From Saprospiraceae bacterium (GTDB lineage Bacteria > Bacteroidota > Bacteroidia > Chitinophagales > Saprospiraceae), in the NCBI GenBank assembly GCA_020630355.1, contig JAHDBO010000004.1:1-23035 (forward strand): 23,035 nt of DNA, given 5' to 3'. The notes beneath the pieces are model-generated. The model was not told the DNA's origin. It ran no database searches and saw nothing but the letters and a program-made list of their open reading frames with translations. Below, piece after piece: positions 15,403-22,995 of this stretch (position 1 is the first letter of the stretch; the number at the start of each line of letters is the position of its first letter). A program made the position numbers and the translations under genes.

Positions 15403-15968
15403 GGCTTAAACAAAAATGGTGGTTGCCCCTTTTCAGTATTATGCTGATCGCTCAAATTGCTGTTCCAGCCTACATGGTCTACGAGGAAGAATCCGTTATC
15501 AACACTGGTACTGAATATCGCTTCGAGACTGCTGCCCTTGACCCTGCCGACCCTTTCCGAGGGCGATATTTGACCCTTTCCTTTGCAGAAAACAATATCG
15601 AAATTGATTCAACAGAAGAGTGGCGAAGGGGAGAGACCATTTATGTCGGCATTAAAAACAACAATAAAGGTTTTGTTCAAGCCATTAGTGTACACAAAAC
15701 ACCACCACGAGACAAGGAATACGTCAAAGCCAAGGTGACTCGTTTTCACAGAAATCTCCCTCGAAAAGTCTCTTGGGAATATGGCTTCAACCGCTACTAT
15801 ATGCAAGAATTTCAATCCTTAAAAGCAGAAACAATCTATAGAAATGCTACTAGGGACACCAACTCCGTCACCTATGCAAAGGTAATGGTCAAGCATGGAA
15901 AATCTACCTTGACAGATGTCATCGTCAACGACACTTCAATTGTTTCACTTAGCAGGATTGTCGAATGA
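15399..15968 (+). CDS. GDYXXLXY-domain membrane-anchored protein
   Basis: 189 residues with one N-terminal membrane segment (about 8-28) and the rest probably outside the membrane. ALDPADPFRGRYLTLSF (to residue 62) carries the family motif GDYxxLxY in the variant form GRYLTLSF, with Arg for Asp and Phe for Tyr; this -PFRGRY- context is the usual one. GFNRYYMQEFQSLKAE near 130-145 matches the family's second conserved block. The role is unknown; members accompany DUF2157 proteins. Both ends overlap the neighbouring genes in ATGA junctions (15399-15402 and 15965-15968), placing it firmly in a three-gene operon. Confidence 0.82.
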   Translation: MRLKQKWWLPLFSIMLIAQIAVPAYMVYEEESVINTGTEYRFETAALDPADPFRGRYLTLSFAENNIEIDSTEEWRRGETIYVGIKNNNKGFVQAISVHKTPPRDKEYVKAKVTRFHRNLPRKVSWEYGFNRYYMQEFQSLKAETIYRNATRDTNSVTYAKVMVKHGKSTLTDVIVNDTSIVSLSRIVE

Positions 15969-17032
15969 AAATAGGGAAATTGACATTCAGCAGGAGCAAA
16001 AGACTACATAAAGCTTCGGGATATAGACGCAAAATACAATGGAGCATCATACTATTGTGCAGCACCTTTTTTATAGGTACAACTGGTTTTATACTAATAG
16101 AAAATTACAGTTTTGTCGAGGCCTTATACATGACCGTCATTACGGTCTCGACCGTTGGTTTCACTGAAGTCCAACCCCTTAGCAATACGGGAAGGCTCTT
16201 TACTTCTATTTTAATTGTCTTCAACATTGGTACGTTCGCCTATGCTGTTTCTACTATAAGTACCTTTATCGTTGAAGGCAAATTTTCTAAATTGATGAAC
16301 GAACGCAAAACTATGGATGCCATCGAAACGCTAAAAAACCATGTTATCCTTTGTGGTTATGGAAGGTACGGGGAAGAAACCATCCCAGAACTACAAAAAG
16401 CAGACATTCCTTTTTTAATCATTGAAAATAACAAAGATAAAATCGAAGAATTGACCAACGAGACAGACCATCTGGTGATTGAAGGGGATGCGACAGAGGA
16501 TGATGAGCTTTTACGAGCAGGTATACTAAAAGCAAAAGCCATTATTGTAACGATTGCGGATATTGCCGAAAACGCCTACGTTTGTCTAACCGCCAGACAA
16601 CTGTGCAGCAATGTCCGCATTATCAGTCGGGCGCAAGACTTACGAACCCAATCCAAGTTAAAAAAAGCGGGAGCCGATTATGTCATCCTGCCAGAACGAC
16701 TAGGAGGTATTCACATGGTCAATTTAGTCAAGAACCCTGGTGTTATAGAGTTTATGTCTTTCTTATCTGATAAAGGGATTAAATTTGAAGAAATCCCATG
16801 CCAGTTTTTCAAAAAAGAATATTTGCACAAGACCCTTGCTCAACTAGAACTAGGCAAAAAAACGGGAGCTCATGTTATGGGCATCCGTTTGGACGATAAT
16901 GATTGCCATGTCAACCCAGGAGGCAATTTCACTGTTGAAAGAGATATGAACTTGATTTGTATCGGAAATGCCCAACAATTACACGAAGCCAAGATTTTAC
17001 TGATGGATTCCGATTATCTCGATATGGTTTAA
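15965..17032 (+). CDS. two-TM potassium channel with RCK (TrkA-N/TrkA-C) domains
   Basis: 355 residues, of MthK-like architecture. The first helix is about 26-45 (WSIILLCSTFFIGTTGFILI). The pore loop is SFVEALYMTVITVSTVGFTE, with filter TVGFT at 63-67, and the second helix is about 78-100. A Rossmann RCK domain follows: HVILCGYGRYGEETIPEL (GxGxxG at 131-136), an acidic residue ending the second strand (LIIEN) and VIEGDATEDDELLRAG. A TrkA-C-like domain fills roughly 265-355. Such channels conduct K+ and are gated by ligands bound at the RCK ring. The filter ends in Thr-Glu where the canonical sequence is TVGYG or TVGFG, so selectivity may differ. It is coupled to the GDYXXLXY gene by an ATGA overlap; no terminator is obvious downstream. 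Confidence 0.9.
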   Translation: MKIGKLTFSRSKRLHKASGYRRKIQWSIILLCSTFFIGTTGFILIENYSFVEALYMTVITVSTVGFTEVQPLSNTGRLFTSILIVFNIGTFAYAVSTISTFIVEGKFSKLMNERKTMDAIETLKNHVILCGYGRYGEETIPELQKADIPFLIIENNKDKIEELTNETDHLVIEGDATEDDELLRAGILKAKAIIVTIADIAENAYVCLTARQLCSNVRIISRAQDLRTQSKLKKAGADYVILPERLGGIHMVNLVKNPGVIEFMSFLSDKGIKFEEIPCQFFKKEYLHKTLAQLELGKKTGAHVMGIRLDDNDCHVNPGGNFTVERDMNLICIGNAQQLHEAKILLMDSDYLDMV

Positions 17033-17143
17033 CTTCAATTAACAAATTGATAAGTACCTTTTGCCCACTTTGTTCGTTCTAATCAATAAAAGCTCCTTTA
17101 GGTAAAAAGGGGAATAATATTTTATAGTAAAGCAATCAAAAGG

Positions 17144-18010
17144 ATGAAAACGACTGCATTTTCCAAATATAAAATAAAACATCTACTCTTAGCCTTAGGG
17201 CTGATGAGCATGGCATTTGGTTATCCTAAGCAAATCAAAAACGAGACACCACCTGTTGTCATACACGACCCTTGCCATATCGACAACAATGTTTTTCAGG
17301 ATGGGGAAGAGATTGTTTATAAATTGTACTACAATTGGAACTTTGTCTGGCTCTCCGCTGGAGAGGTCAAATTCAAGGTAAAAGATTTAGGAGACCGTTA
17401 TCATATCTCTGCTTATGGGCATACGTACGCTTCTTATGAATGGTTTTTCAAGGTGAGAGATTATTATGACACTTATATTGATAAAGAAACATTGCTCCCT
17501 ATCACTTCAATTCGGAACATTCAAGAGGGGGGCTATCGCTTATATGATAAAGTAGATTTTAAGCAATCTCAGGGAAAAGCAGTCTCCAAGCGAGGTAAAA
17601 CTAAGCAAAACACCAAGACCAAAGAGTACCAGTTAGACGGTTGTATGCACGATATTTTATCCATCGTTTATTTTACTAGAAACATGGATTTCGATGCCTA
17701 TCAAAAAGGGCAAAAATTCCCTGTAAAAATATTCATGGATAAAGAATCCTGGCCCTTGCATGTCAAATATCAGGGTAAGCAAGAGAAGAAAAAAATCCGT
17801 AAACTAGGCAAGTTCAATACGATTAAATTCAGCCCTGAAGTCATTGCGGGAGAAGTCTTCGACGAAAATACAGAAATGAATATCTGGGTCTCAGACGATG
17901 GCAACCGTATCCCATTGTTGATAGAGTCCCCCGTCTCGGTTGGTTCGGTAAAAGCCGTCTTGAAAAGCCATAAAGGTTTGAAATATGACTTTAGTGCGAA
18001 GGTGAACTAG
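17144..18010 (+). CDS. DUF3108 domain-containing exported protein
   Basis: 288 residues. A signal peptide (basic start, hydrophobic 13-25, possible cleavage after Gly26 in AFG) leads into VFQDGEEIVYKLYYNWNFVW and SAGEVKFKV, the opening strands typical of DUF3108. ASYEWFFKVRDYYDTYID and LLPITSIRNIQEGGY follow, also characteristic. The protein is beta-rich and should be periplasmic; the family resembles lipid-binding or outer-membrane beta-barrel-like folds, but its role is not established. It is a single gene with a strong terminator 20 bp after the stop. The gap upstream (111 bp) shows no full promoter consensus; TACCTTTTG there is one base off. Confidence 0.85.
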   Translation: MKTTAFSKYKIKHLLLALGLMSMAFGYPKQIKNETPPVVIHDPCHIDNNVFQDGEEIVYKLYYNWNFVWLSAGEVKFKVKDLGDRYHISAYGHTYASYEWFFKVRDYYDTYIDKETLLPITSIRNIQEGGYRLYDKVDFKQSQGKAVSKRGKTKQNTKTKEYQLDGCMHDILSIVYFTRNMDFDAYQKGQKFPVKIFMDKESWPLHVKYQGKQEKKKIRKLGKFNTIKFSPEVIAGEVFDENTEMNIWVSDDGNRIPLLIESPVSVGSVKAVLKSHKGLKYDFSAKVN

Positions 18011-18029
18011 GAAGCTACTAATAGAACCT

Positions 18030-18064
18030 AAAGCCCAATACAAAAAATATGTATTGGGCTTTTT
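18030..18064 (+). terminator. intrinsic terminator after the DUF3108 gene
   Basis: The arms AAAGCCCAATACA and TGTATTGGGCTTT are perfectly complementary over 13 bp with a 7-base A-rich loop, followed by a T-run. The outer A/T pairs would also let it work on the minus strand. Confidence 0.9.
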
Positions 18065-18121
18065 CTTTATCATCCCTAGAAATTTCTCTATATTTCTAAT
18101 TCAAAGACAAACGAGACTCAC

Positions 18122-19927
18122 ATGGACTTTAGGCGACTCTTCGATATTTTTCACTTTCAAAACTATCAATATCCCCAAAAGATAGCGATTGCACATAAGG
18201 CTGAAGTCGGTTGGGCGACCTTTAGTACAGAGCAGTGCTTACAACATATCAATCAAGTAAGTGCAGGGCTACTAGACCTAGGGTTGAGCAAAGGGGATAC
18301 CGTTGCTATTGTTACGCATACCAGTTCTGCTTATTGGAATTTCTTGGACTTGGGCATGCAACAAATCGGTGTCGTTCCTGTCCCGATTTACCCAACAGTG
18401 AGTGCCGAGAAAATTGCCTATATCCTCAACGATGCCCAAGTAAAATACTGCATCGTTTCTAATCGGGAACTCTACGACAAACTATCTTCAATTCGGGAAG
18501 ACACCCCTCTACTAAAAGGGATTTATACACTAGAAAAACTACCGGGGATTCCACATTGGGATGATTTAATTTCCGAACCAAACGCCAAACATCTTGAAGC
18601 GCTGGAAGGAGCGAAAGCCATGATTCATGAAGATGATTTGGCAACAATCATCTACACCTCGGGCACGACGGGAGAACCCAAAGGGGTCATGCTCTCGCAT
18701 AAAAATATTGTCAGCAATATAAAAGCGACGATTGCCGTCATACCTATTAATTGCGACAAGCGCACCATTAGTTTTTTGCCTTTGAGCCACATTTTTGAGC
18801 GGATGGTTACCTATACTTATATGGCGGTAGGCGCATCGATTTATTATGCAGAAAGCATAGAGACCGTTGCGAATGATCTGCAATCCGTGCGCCCTCACTT
18901 TATGACAACCGTTCCTCGTTTTTTAGAAAAGATATATGAAAGCATTGTCCAGCGAGGCATGAAAGCCAATGCCCTGAGTAAAGCCATCTTGTTTTGGGCA
19001 ATCCGACTAGGCAAAAACTATAAAGACGATGGGCGGATGTCCTTGTTTTATTATTTGAAAATCAGGATTGCAGACTTGCTCGTTTTCCGAAGGTGGCGCA
19101 ATGCCCTCGGTGGAAAAATGGAAGGCGTCGTTGTAGGGGCTGCCTCCCTGCTACCGAAACTCGGAAAATTATTTTCGGCAGCAGGAATTGACGTACGAGA
19201 AGGGTACGGGATGACAGAGACCGCCCCCGTCATTGCCTTCAATCGCTTCGAGCCTGGTGGGGTTCGATTTGGAACGGTGGGCATGCCCATACCAGGGGTA
19301 GAACTCAAAATTGAGGCTTTAGAGGATAATATAGAAGAAGGCGAAATACTAGTCAAAGGTCCCAATGTCATGCTAGGATATTTCAATAAAGAAACAATCA
19401 CAAAAGAGAGCTTCACGGAAGATGGTTGGTTCAAAACAGGAGATATTGGGAAGATTGTCCACAAGCGATTTTTGAAAATAACGGATAGAAAAAAAGATTT
19501 ATTCAAAACATCAGGCGGTAAGTATGTCGCTCCACAAGCTATTGAGTCCGCACTGCGCACTTCTCCTTATATTCAGCAATGCATGATTATCGGAGACAAT
19601 CGTTCCTTTGTCACGGCATTGATTATTCCTTTTTTCGCTGAATTGCAGATGTGGTGCGAAGAAAACGATATTCACTGGACGGCGCCCCAATACATGGTCA
19701 TCAATCCTAAAGTGGTGGCTTTTTTTGAAGAAGAAATCGCTAGGATCAATCAAAAAATCAGCCGTACCGAACAGGTCAAAAAATTCCATTTGCTCCCCAA
19801 GGAATGGACTGTAGAATCTGGTGAATTGACACCCACTATGAAAATACGACGTAGAATCATTTCTCAACGCTACGAACGAGAAATCAACGAATTATATGGT
19901 ATTAAAAAGACCAAAAAGAAACGTTGA
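18122..19927 (+). CDS. long-chain fatty acid--CoA ligase (AMP-forming), copy 1
   Basis: 601 residues of the adenylate-forming superfamily, activating fatty acids to acyl-CoA for degradation or lipid synthesis. Core motifs in order: ATP loop TIIYTSGTTGEPKGVMLSHK near 176-195, FLPLSHIFERM, TTVPRFLEKIYE, GYGMTETAPV near 361, the hinge TGDIGKI then ITDRKKDLFKTSGGKYVAPQ near 455-475, and the C-terminal catalytic-lysine region GELTPTMKIRRR. The linker and length match the bacterial/plant-type LACS group common in Bacteroidota, not the shorter E. coli FadD. Substrate chain length cannot be read from the sequence. A paralogue follows 187 bp downstream. The basic end KKTKKKR is unusual but short. No full promoter consensus is visible in the 57 bp between terminator and start. 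Confidence 0.92.
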   Translation: MDFRRLFDIFHFQNYQYPQKIAIAHKAEVGWATFSTEQCLQHINQVSAGLLDLGLSKGDTVAIVTHTSSAYWNFLDLGMQQIGVVPVPIYPTVSAEKIAYILNDAQVKYCIVSNRELYDKLSSIREDTPLLKGIYTLEKLPGIPHWDDLISEPNAKHLEALEGAKAMIHEDDLATIIYTSGTTGEPKGVMLSHKNIVSNIKATIAVIPINCDKRTISFLPLSHIFERMVTYTYMAVGASIYYAESIETVANDLQSVRPHFMTTVPRFLEKIYESIVQRGMKANALSKAILFWAIRLGKNYKDDGRMSLFYYLKIRIADLLVFRRWRNALGGKMEGVVVGAASLLPKLGKLFSAAGIDVREGYGMTETAPVIAFNRFEPGGVRFGTVGMPIPGVELKIEALEDNIEEGEILVKGPNVMLGYFNKETITKESFTEDGWFKTGDIGKIVHKRFLKITDRKKDLFKTSGGKYVAPQAIESALRTSPYIQQCMIIGDNRSFVTALIIPFFAELQMWCEENDIHWTAPQYMVINPKVVAFFEEEIARINQKISRTEQVKKFHLLPKEWTVESGELTPTMKIRRRIISQRYEREINELYGIKKTKKKR

Positions 19928-20008
19928 TGAACTTCTGGGTGGCCCGCTCCGTTCCATTCTTAAACTTATTGTGAATTTTCGCTGTTTATTGATGCTTTTT
20001 CCTTGCAT

Positions 20009-20016
20009 TTATTTTG
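20009..20016 (+). promoter_or_regulatory. weak -7-like element upstream of the second acyl-CoA ligase
   Basis: TTATTTTG is one base off TAnnTTTG, with TTG at 19989-19991 and a 17-base spacer. It is the best candidate in the 187-bp gap between the two ligase genes and would give a leader of about 90 nt. The second copy could also be read through from the first. Confidence 0.25.
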
Positions 20017-20114
20017 CGAAAGCGAAAAAATCACTATTATAGCAGCTAATTACCTGTATTCACAGAATATTTTTTTTCAAATTCATTTATACAAAAAATA
20101 AGAACACCTTATTT

Positions 20115-21959
20115 ATGAAGGATTATACTCGGTTATTTGACATCATCAGATATCAAAACGCCCATTTCCCTCTTGAAAAGAGTCTAGGACATATCAAGGA
20201 TGGAGAACGTATCTATTATTCATCAAAAGAAATCCTTGAATTGGCTAATAATGTCAGTTTAGGACTATTGAAGTTGGGCGTCCAACCTGGCGATAAAATT
20301 GCGATGATTACTTATATCAATCGTCCTGAATGGAATATTGTAGATATAGCTATTCAACAAATCGGCGCTGTCAATGTCCCCGTTTACCCTACCATTAGCC
20401 CGGGCGAATACGAATACATTTTTAATGATGCTGGTGTAAAGTACTGCTTTTTGAGCTTGGACGGCAAAGGGGACTTACTAGACAAAGTAAGTGCTATTAC
20501 CGATAAAGTTCCAACCTTCAAAGGAGTATATACTTTTGATAAAACCGATAAAGCCCCCTACTGGGAGACGCTGATAGAAGGTGGAGACTTATCGGAAGTA
20601 GAGCAACGCATGGCTGCTGTCAAGCCCGAGGATTTGGCGACTATCATTTATACTTCGGGAACAACAGGTCATCCGAAAGGGGTAATGCTTTCGCATAACA
20701 ATATCATCAGCAATGTGCGCTCTGGTACGGATTTAATGCCGCTAGTACCTGGTCAGACCGCTTTAAGCTTCTTGCCTATTTGCCATATTTTTGAGCGTAC
20801 CATGAGTTATAACTACATGGTAACGGGTACTTCTGTCACCTTTACAGGTACCGATAATTTAGGGGGAGACGAAGGTGATTTAAAAAGAATTAAACCGCAT
20901 TTCTTTACGACCGTACCTCGTTTATTGGAAAAAGTGTATGAAAAAATCTACAATAAAGGTCTAGAACTAACTGGTCTCAAAAAGAAACTATTTTTCTGGG
21001 CACTGAGCTTGACTGATGATTATGCATTCGATAAAAATCCTAGCGGACTCAACAAAATCAAATGGAACATAGCTGACAAGCTTATCTTCTCGAAGTGGAG
21101 AGAAGCTCTAGGTGGCAATGTAGTGGGTATTATTACGGGTGCGGCGGCTTGTCCCGTCAAAATGGCAAGGGTTTTCTCTGCGGCGGGTATCCCCATCCGA
21201 GAAGGGTATGGATTGACAGAAACCTCTCCAGCATTGACCATCAATCGCTTCGACGCATACGGTGCGATGCTGGGAACAGTCGGTCCTGTTTTGAAAGGTA
21301 TCACAATAAAAATCGATAGTTCCGATGGCGACTACAAACCAGGCGAAGGAGAAATCCTAGCAAAGGGGCCAAACATCATGCAAGGCTATTATGGTAAGCC
21401 CGATAAAACGGCCGAAGTAATCGATGAAAATGGTTGGTTCCACACAGGTGACGTAGGGAAGTTTGTACAAGGAAAGAAGATGCAATTCCTGAAAATCACA
21501 GACCGTAAGAAAGAATTGTTAAAGACTTCTGGTGGAAAATATGTCGCTCCTGCTCCGATTGAAAACAAATTCAAGGAGAGTTTCTTCATAGAGCAGATGA
21601 TGGTCGTCGGAGAGAAGCAGAAATTTGTTTCTGCACTTATTGTCCCTGCGCCTGAGGCATTGAAGGACTGGTGTGAAAACAATGGTGTCAATTGCGAAAT
21701 CACACCTTCACCTGACAATCCGACCTTATTCTGTGTCTCGAAGTCTACTTTGGAAAATCCAAAAGTGATTGCCATGTATGATGAAATCATCAAAGGCTTC
21801 AATCCAGAATTTAGTCATATCGAGCAGATTAAAAAATTCACCCTGCTTTGCGACCCTTGGGATGTCAGTACAGGCGAATTGACACCTACGATGAAGCTAA
21901 AGCGTCGGGTCATTAGAGATAAATACAAAGCAGAAATTGCGGAGATTTACAATGTATAG
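20115..21959 (+). CDS. long-chain fatty acid--CoA ligase (AMP-forming), copy 2
   Basis: 614 residues, a diverged paralogue of the preceding gene with the same motif order: TIIYTSGTTGHPKGVMLSHN near 176-195, FLPICHIFERT, TTVPRLLEKVYE, GYGLTETSPALTINRF near 365, TGDVGKF, ITDRKKELLKTSGGKYVAPA and the closing GELTPTMKLKRR with the catalytic Lys. Both proteins begin with a related segment (RLFDI-x-x-x-QN), which indicates a tandem duplication, but they differ enough that it is old. The second copy has a longer insertion near 525-545 (GVNCEITPSPDNPTLFC). Different chain-length or lipid preference is plausible but cannot be shown here. A strong terminator lies 38 bp past the stop. Confidence 0.92.
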   Translation: MKDYTRLFDIIRYQNAHFPLEKSLGHIKDGERIYYSSKEILELANNVSLGLLKLGVQPGDKIAMITYINRPEWNIVDIAIQQIGAVNVPVYPTISPGEYEYIFNDAGVKYCFLSLDGKGDLLDKVSAITDKVPTFKGVYTFDKTDKAPYWETLIEGGDLSEVEQRMAAVKPEDLATIIYTSGTTGHPKGVMLSHNNIISNVRSGTDLMPLVPGQTALSFLPICHIFERTMSYNYMVTGTSVTFTGTDNLGGDEGDLKRIKPHFFTTVPRLLEKVYEKIYNKGLELTGLKKKLFFWALSLTDDYAFDKNPSGLNKIKWNIADKLIFSKWREALGGNVVGIITGAAACPVKMARVFSAAGIPIREGYGLTETSPALTINRFDAYGAMLGTVGPVLKGITIKIDSSDGDYKPGEGEILAKGPNIMQGYYGKPDKTAEVIDENGWFHTGDVGKFVQGKKMQFLKITDRKKELLKTSGGKYVAPAPIENKFKESFFIEQMMVVGEKQKFVSALIVPAPEALKDWCENNGVNCEITPSPDNPTLFCVSKSTLENPKVIAMYDEIIKGFNPEFSHIEQIKKFTLLCDPWDVSTGELTPTMKLKRRVIRDKYKAEIAEIYNV

Positions 21960-21996
21960 AAGACAACATCACGAAAACACCATAAAGTGAACTTTC

Positions 21997-22028
21997 AGCC
22001 CGCTAGCGAAATCGTTAGCGGGCTTTTT
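21997..22028 (+). terminator. intrinsic terminator after the second acyl-CoA ligase
   Basis: AGCCCGCTAGCGA and TCGTTAGCGGGCT pair over 13 bp with one G-U wobble, a very short loop, then five T. It is GC-rich and clear. Confidence 0.92.
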
Positions 22029-22055
22029 GTTTATTTCTATAATGCTTAGAAACCT

Positions 22056-22063
22056 TACCTTTG
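22056..22063 (+). promoter_or_regulatory. candidate -7 element for the glycosyltransferase gene
   Basis: TACCTTTG is an exact TAnnTTTG match followed by C, between the terminator and the ATG at 22082, giving a leader of about a dozen bases. The nearest TTTG (22026-22029) is 26 bases upstream, longer than usual, so only the -7 part is well supported. Confidence 0.5.
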
Positions 22064-22081
22064 CTCGAAAGGTCAAGTAAT

Positions 22082-22840
22082 ATGTCGAAGCAAGTTCCCC
22101 TTTCTGTAGTTATCATCACCTACAATGAGGAAAAAAACATCAAGGACTGCCTACTTTCTGTACAGGAAGTGGCGGATGAGATTTTGGTGGTGGACTCTTT
22201 TTCTACGGATGGAACGGCTGAAATATGTCGGGCACTAGGCGTGCGTTTTGAGCAGAATCCCTTTGAAGGACATATCCAACAAAAAAACCATGCCATGCAA
22301 CAAGCCAAGCATGACTACGTGCTCTCGCTTGATGCCGACGAACGCCTCTCTCCGACCTTGACCAAATCCATCCTAGCAGTAAAAAACAATTGGACCAAAG
22401 ATGGTTACGATTTCAACAGACTCAACAATTATTGCGGTCGATGGGTCAAACGTTCTGGTTGGTATCCTGATTGTAAAATCAGGTTGTGGGATAGGCGCAA
22501 AGGAGATTGGGGCGGTACAAATCCACACGACATCGTCCTGATGAACAAAGCTGCTCAAACGGGACATTTGCAGGGCGACCTCATACACTATACGGTGAGA
22601 AGCGTCGAGCAACACATCAACCAAATCAACAAATTCTCTACCATAAAAGCAGGTACGCTAGAGCATAAATCAATGGCTTATTTGATTTTCAAATTCGTAT
22701 TTAACCCAGGTTTCCGTTTTGTCAAATCCTATTTCATCAAACTCGGTATCTTAGATGGTTTCCATGGTTTGCTGATTGCCATTATCACCGCTTTTGGCGA
22801 AAGCCTAAAATATGGAAAAGCCATCCTGAAGAGATTGTAA
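22082..22840 (+). CDS. family 2 glycosyltransferase, WaaE/KdtX-like
   Basis: 252 residues with the GT-A fold signature. LSVVIITYNEEKNIKDCLLS (7-26) and DEILVVDSFSTDGTAEI (32-48) form the nucleotide-sugar site. QQKNHAM (66-72) and LSLDADERLS (81-90), with DADE at 84-87 as the metal-binding DxD-type motif, match the group that includes WaaE, a glucosyltransferase of the lipopolysaccharide inner core. The C-terminal third (KFVFNPGFRFVKSYFIKLGI and GLLIAIITAFGESLKYGKAI) is amphipathic to hydrophobic and probably membrane-associated. The donor and acceptor cannot be determined; lipopolysaccharide core or another surface glycan is likely. An upstream in-frame TTG at 22061 overlaps the -7 box, so the ATG is chosen. 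The final A of its TAA stop is the first base of the heptad repeat array. Confidence 0.88.
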   Translation: MSKQVPLSVVIITYNEEKNIKDCLLSVQEVADEILVVDSFSTDGTAEICRALGVRFEQNPFEGHIQQKNHAMQQAKHDYVLSLDADERLSPTLTKSILAVKNNWTKDGYDFNRLNNYCGRWVKRSGWYPDCKIRLWDRRKGDWGGTNPHDIVLMNKAAQTGHLQGDLIHYTVRSVEQHINQINKFSTIKAGTLEHKSMAYLIFKFVFNPGFRFVKSYFIKLGILDGFHGLLIAIITAFGESLKYGKAILKRL

Positions 22841-22880
22841 CGGTTGACGGTTGACGGTTGACGGTTGACGGTTGACGGTT
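22840..22880 (+). repeat. tandem heptamer array (ACGGTTG), left arm
   Basis: Five perfect ACGGTTG units starting at 22840, 22847, 22854, 22861 and 22868 and a sixth truncated unit (ACGGTT) at 22875. The ACGG cores are at exact 7-base intervals. The array starts on the last base of the glycosyltransferase stop codon. Seven is not a multiple of three and all units are identical, so it is not a coding repeat. Confidence 0.95.
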
Positions 22881-22937
22881 AAAGATGCCTTTTTGGGGAC
22901 AATCTTTCTCCAGTAATGACCTTTATTTCTAAGAAAA

Positions 22938-22995
22938 AACCGTTCACCGTTTCCCGTCAACCGTTCACCGTTTCCCGTCAACCGTTCACCGTTTT
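22938..22995 (-). repeat. inverted heptamer array (nnCCGTn), right arm
   Basis: Eight CCGT cores at 22940, 22947, 22954, 22961, 22968, 22975, 22982 and 22989, exactly 7 bases apart, with flanks rotating as AACCGTT, CACCGTT, TCCCGTC to give a higher-order 21-bp unit repeated at 22939, 22960 and 22981 (last one partial). The core is the reverse complement of the left arm's ACGG, so the two arms, separated by about 57 bp, can fold on each other. Confidence 0.93.

Noticed and set aside
19051..19560. 169-codon minus-strand frame inside the first acyl-CoA ligase
   Set aside because: Antisense shadow of a gene whose plus-strand motifs are all intact; the product is Ser/Pro-rich without any recognisable domain.
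21389..21802. 137-codon minus-strand frame inside the second acyl-CoA ligase
   Set aside because: Antisense shadow of the same kind, with no independent support.
22840..22995. Possible CRISPR array at the right edge
   Set aside because: The unit is 7 bp with no unique spacers, arranged as two inverted tandem arrays; this is a simple-sequence foldback, not CRISPR.
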